Source: Bacteriovoracaceae bacterium UBA1018
GTDB lineage: Bacteria > Bdellovibrionota > UBA1018
DNA length: 6,813 nt
Reading direction: 5' to 3'
Assembly (NCBI GenBank): GCA_002291495.1
Contig: DBAE01000148.1
Span: 1,436-8,248 of the forward strand
Both the position numbers and the translations under genes were made by a program. Shown piece by piece: positions 4,579 to 6,813 of the stretch (within the stretch, counting starts at the first letter, position 1; each line of letters opens with the position of its first letter). Below the pieces are notes generated by a model. It was not told the DNA's origin. It was given only the letters and a program-made list of their open reading frames with translations, and did no database searches.

Positions 4579-5250
4579 ATGGATTCATTCTCCCAGCGCT
4601 TACCGATGCTGTTTATTCAGCTCGTACCTTTCTTTATGGCCGTCGTTTTTCACGAGTTTGCCCATGGCTACGTCGCCAACCGATGGGGGGACCCGACTGC
4701 AAAAGATGCTGGCCGCCTCACTCTCAACCCCCTTCCTCACATGGACCCGATCGGAACTGTGCTCTTTCCAGTCATGAACATGCTTTTGGGAATTAACCTC
4801 CTCTTCGGATGGGCAAGACCAGTCCCTATTGATCCGACTCGATTTACGAAGTATCGCCCTGGCTTATTCTGGGTGTCCTTTGCCGGACCATTTACAAACT
4901 TCCTATTAGCATTAGTCTCAGCCGCAGTGTTTTGCGCGCTCAGAGCCTGGGCACCTGAAGACTTTTACCTTTATGAGCCCCTCATCGCCATGTGCTACGT
5001 TTCCGTCTCGCTCAATTATGCCTTGGGGATTTTTAATCTCCTTCCGCTCCCGCCCCTGGATGGCAGCAAAATGGTCCAAAGCTTCATGTCGCCTCAAATG
5101 ACCCTACGGTATGAATCCTTAGCGCGTTATAGTTTTTTTATTCTGCTCGCTTTGTTGTTTACGGGAGGACTCAATTTTATTAGCTATCCTATACGCGTCC
5201 TCAGTGAAACCACATTGGGGCTGATGGCACTCGTATTTAAACTGATTTAA
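4579..5250 (+). CDS. Site-2 protease family M50 membrane metalloprotease
   Basis: A 223-residue polytopic inner-membrane zinc protease. HEFAH at residues 25-29 gives the HExxH zinc motif (His25, His29, catalytic Glu26) inside the first membrane segment (about 11-30). The third ligand is Asp161 in NLLPLPPLDGSK. Further hydrophobic segments lie at about 57-75, 97-120, 136-157 and 184-205, with a last one at 208-222. There is no PDZ domain, so it belongs to the short M50 group rather than RseP. Substrates of this group are mostly unknown; the general role is cleavage within the membrane. It starts 26 bases after the recombinase stop and ends 12 bases before trpS, which suggests one operon. ATG 4579 is the only reasonable start, since no in-frame start codon precedes it. 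It lacks a clear Shine-Dalgarno, so coupling to upstream translation is possible. Confidence 0.92.
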   Translation: MDSFSQRLPMLFIQLVPFFMAVVFHEFAHGYVANRWGDPTAKDAGRLTLNPLPHMDPIGTVLFPVMNMLLGINLLFGWARPVPIDPTRFTKYRPGLFWVSFAGPFTNFLLALVSAAVFCALRAWAPEDFYLYEPLIAMCYVSVSLNYALGIFNLLPLPPLDGSKMVQSFMSPQMTLRYESLARYSFFILLALLFTGGLNFISYPIRVLSETTLGLMALVFKLI

Positions 5251-5262
5251 ACGGGAAATCCC

Positions 5263-6288
5263 ATGGCAGAATCCAGCACTCAGCAATCCCAAAGTAAGAA
5301 GGTCATGCTCTCTGCGGTGCAACCTTCGAATCGTCTCACCCTTGGAAACTATTTAGGGGCGCTGAAAATCTGGGCTCAACTCCAAAAAGACTACGACTGT
5401 ATTTTTTTTGCGGTCGATATGCACGCGATTACATCGCGACAAGATCCTGAAGAACTCCGAGAACAAACTTATCGTGCTCTCGCAACTTACATCGCTGCAG
5501 GCATTGATCCTGACCAATGTATACTCTTTGCTCAATCTCACGTGCCCGCGCATGCTCAACTCGCTTGGGTTCTGACCTGTCACTCCTACATGGGTGAACT
5601 CAGTCGCATGACACAGTTTAAGGATAAAAGCGCCAAGCAAGGGACCAATATCCCTTCGGGTCTCTTTACTTATCCAGTGCTCATGGCTGCAGATATTTTG
5701 CTCTATCAAACTGAGCTTGTGCCTGTGGGCGAAGATCAAAAACAACACATCGAGCTGACCCGGGATCTCGCAATCCGGATGAATAATCTCTTTCCGAAAG
5801 CTCCTTTGTTTAAAGTTCCAGAGCCCTACATTCCACCGGTCGGCGCAAGGATCATGAGCCTTCAGAACCCGCTCGCAAAGATGTCGAAGTCCGATCCGGA
5901 CGTCAACTCGGCCATCTACTTAAGCGACTCGGACGATACAATCCTCAAAAAGCTCAAGCGAGCGGTCACTGACTCCGGAAGCGAAATTGTTTGGGATGAT
6001 GAAAAACCAGGAATTAAAAATCTGCTCACCATACAGGCCGCACTCACGGGCAAGAAAGTGCCTGATCTCGTTGCAGGTTACGTGGGCAAACAGTACGGGC
6101 ATCTGAAGATCGAAACCGCTGAAATCTGCATCCAGGCCATCAAACCGATCCGTGACGAAGTCGAGCGCTTGACGAAAGATAAGACTTATCTTACTCAAAT
6201 TCTCAAAAAAGGGGCTCAATCAGCCAATGCACGCGCCCAAAAGACACTAGATCAAGTTTATAAAAACGTAGGATTTATCTTACCTTAG
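5263..6288 (+). CDS. trpS: Tryptophanyl-tRNA synthetase
   Basis: A cytoplasmic class I enzyme that charges tRNA-Trp with tryptophan using ATP. The 341-residue product spans the whole family. The HIGH-type signature appears as TLGN (26-29) in LTLGNYLGALKIW, matching the TIGN variant of E. coli TrpS. Family blocks follow: HAITSRQDP (54-62), QSHVPAHAQL (91-100), GELSRMTQFKDKSA (111-124), YPVLMAADILLYQT (137-150) and PVGEDQKQH (154-162). The second signature AKMSKS is at 205-210. The C-terminal helical part ends in YKNVGFILP. The start ATG 5263 follows a weak GGGAAA 12 bases after the M50 stop, so translation is probably coupled. Nothing is missing or broken. A hairpin after the stop probably marks the end of the operon. 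Confidence 0.98.
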   Translation: MAESSTQQSQSKKVMLSAVQPSNRLTLGNYLGALKIWAQLQKDYDCIFFAVDMHAITSRQDPEELREQTYRALATYIAAGIDPDQCILFAQSHVPAHAQLAWVLTCHSYMGELSRMTQFKDKSAKQGTNIPSGLFTYPVLMAADILLYQTELVPVGEDQKQHIELTRDLAIRMNNLFPKAPLFKVPEPYIPPVGARIMSLQNPLAKMSKSDPDVNSAIYLSDSDDTILKKLKRAVTDSGSEIVWDDEKPGIKNLLTIQAALTGKKVPDLVAGYVGKQYGHLKIETAEICIQAIKPIRDEVERLTKDKTYLTQILKKGAQSANARAQKTLDQVYKNVGFILP

Positions 6289-6297
6289 GCTATTTCT

Positions 6298-6317
6298 AGG
6301 TCCCCTTCGGGCGACTT
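6298..6317 (+). terminator. Possible terminator hairpin after trpS, UUCG tetraloop
   Basis: AGGTCCCC (6298-6305) pairs with GGCGACTT (6310-6317) with one C/C mismatch and one G-T pair, closed by the very stable C(TTCG)G loop. It begins 10 bases after the trpS stop. The following CTTAATCC is only modestly T-rich, so termination may be incomplete and scpA may receive some read-through. Confidence 0.5.
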
Positions 6318-6348
6318 CTTAATCCGACAAAAACCCTGACCTTGGCGC

Positions 6349-6376
6349 TTGCCTTCTGATCTCACTTCGTTAAGAT
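6349..6376 (+). promoter_or_regulatory. Candidate sigma70-type promoter for scpA
   Basis: TTGCCT (6349-6354) and TAAGAT (6371-6376) are separated by 16 bases; each matches four of six consensus positions. Transcription would begin near 6383, giving a leader of about 80 bases. That leader contains a 5-bp hairpin AGGCT/AGCCT (6428-6432 and 6437-6441, loop CTGA), placed just before the scpA ribosome binding site. Confidence 0.4.
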
Positions 6377-6462
6377 GTTGATGCGGGTGGGGGATTTTTG
6401 ACAGCCTCGCCTGTGCCGGTTCAACAAAGGCTCTGAAGCCTGATAAAAAGACTGAGGACATT

Positions 6463-6813
6463 TTGGCTCATCGCGTACCCATTACAATCCGTTTAGAAAG
6501 CTTTGAAGGTCCCTTAGACCTTCTTCTCTTTCTCATTCAAAGCCACGAGTTTGATATTTCCAAGATTTCCATTGGAAAGATTACGGACCAATACTTGGCT
6601 TATGTCCGACTGATGCAGGAATTGAATTTTGATATCGCCAGTGACTTCCTGGTCATGGCTGCTACCCTTCTCCACTGGAAGAGTAAGTCGCTCCTTCCTC
6701 AGGAGAAAAAAGACGAAGCAGGCGCCAATGCCTCTGAAGAAGCCGAGCTCTCGCAAGAAGATCTCGTCCGTCAACTCATGGAACATCAACGTTTCATGCA
6801 AGCAGGACAAGAC
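6463..6813 (+). CDS. scpA: Segregation and condensation protein A, N-terminal part (runs off the window)
   Basis: ScpA is the kleisin subunit that bridges the Smc dimer and ScpB in bacterial condensin, organising and segregating the chromosome. The visible 117 residues carry the family N-terminal signature: ITIRLESFEGPLDLLLFLI, then DISKISIGKITDQYLAYV and DIASDFLVMAATLLHWKSKSLLP, followed by the acidic linker typical of the family (EEAELSQED). The start is assigned to TTG 6463 because GAGG at 6454-6457 lies 5 bases upstream and the frame, open only from 6382, has no ATG before this point. The resulting N-terminus MAHRVPITIRLE fits the family. The gene continues past 6813 and scpB would be expected next. 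The 174-base gap to trpS holds a hairpin and a promoter-like pair, so scpA may be only partly linked to the upstream operon. Confidence 0.95.
   Translation, partial: MAHRVPITIRLESFEGPLDLLLFLIQSHEFDISKISIGKITDQYLAYVRLMQELNFDIASDFLVMAATLLHWKSKSLLPQEKKDEAGANASEEAELSQEDLVRQLMEHQRFMQAGQD

Overview
The window looks like chromosomal DNA of moderate GC from a Gram-negative bacterium. A lipoprotein and a membrane-anchored peptidoglycan amidase support that. The order tyrosine recombinase - M50 membrane protease - trpS - scpA, together with a RAYT-like transposase, suggests a Bdellovibrio-like organism (Bdellovibrionota) or a delta-proteobacterial relative. That placement is inference from gene style and order, not proof.

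Layout. Positions 1-81 hold the probable tail of an upstream gene. It is followed on + by an N-acetylmuramoyl-L-alanine amidase (112-1083) and, after a 194-base leader region with two small hairpins, by a lipoprotein of unknown function (1278-1934). Positions 1935-2296 have no gene. They hold a hairpin, a purine-rich hexamer-repeat tract, two adjacent hairpins and a very strong bidirectional terminator (2242-2279). Next come two genes on -, read right to left: a RAYT/IS200-like Y1 transposase (3188-2643) and, 4 bases after its stop, a 113-residue unknown protein starting with GTG (2638-2297). The divergent gap 3189-3610 is unusual. It has AT-rich inverted repeats at its left end, four directly repeated ATTGCCC motifs, a GC-rich imperfect palindrome and a strongly C-skewed tract ending just before the next gene.

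From 3611 everything is on +: a XerC/XerD recombinase (3611-4552), an M50 site-2-type protease (4579-5250) and tryptophanyl-tRNA synthetase (5263-6288). Gaps of 26 and 12 bases suggest one operon. A UUCG-capped hairpin at 6298-6317 and a promoter-like pair at 6349-6376 separate it loosely from scpA, which starts at TTG 6463 and runs off the window. XerD-type recombinases resolve chromosome dimers and ScpA is the kleisin of the Smc-ScpAB condensin, so this block joins chromosome segregation to translation and membrane proteolysis.

No complete new defence or mobile system is evident. The parts most worth a second look are the structured, repeat-bearing gap 1935-2296, the RAYT plus its coupled unknown protein, and the repeat-rich, C-skewed divergent region 3276-3592.
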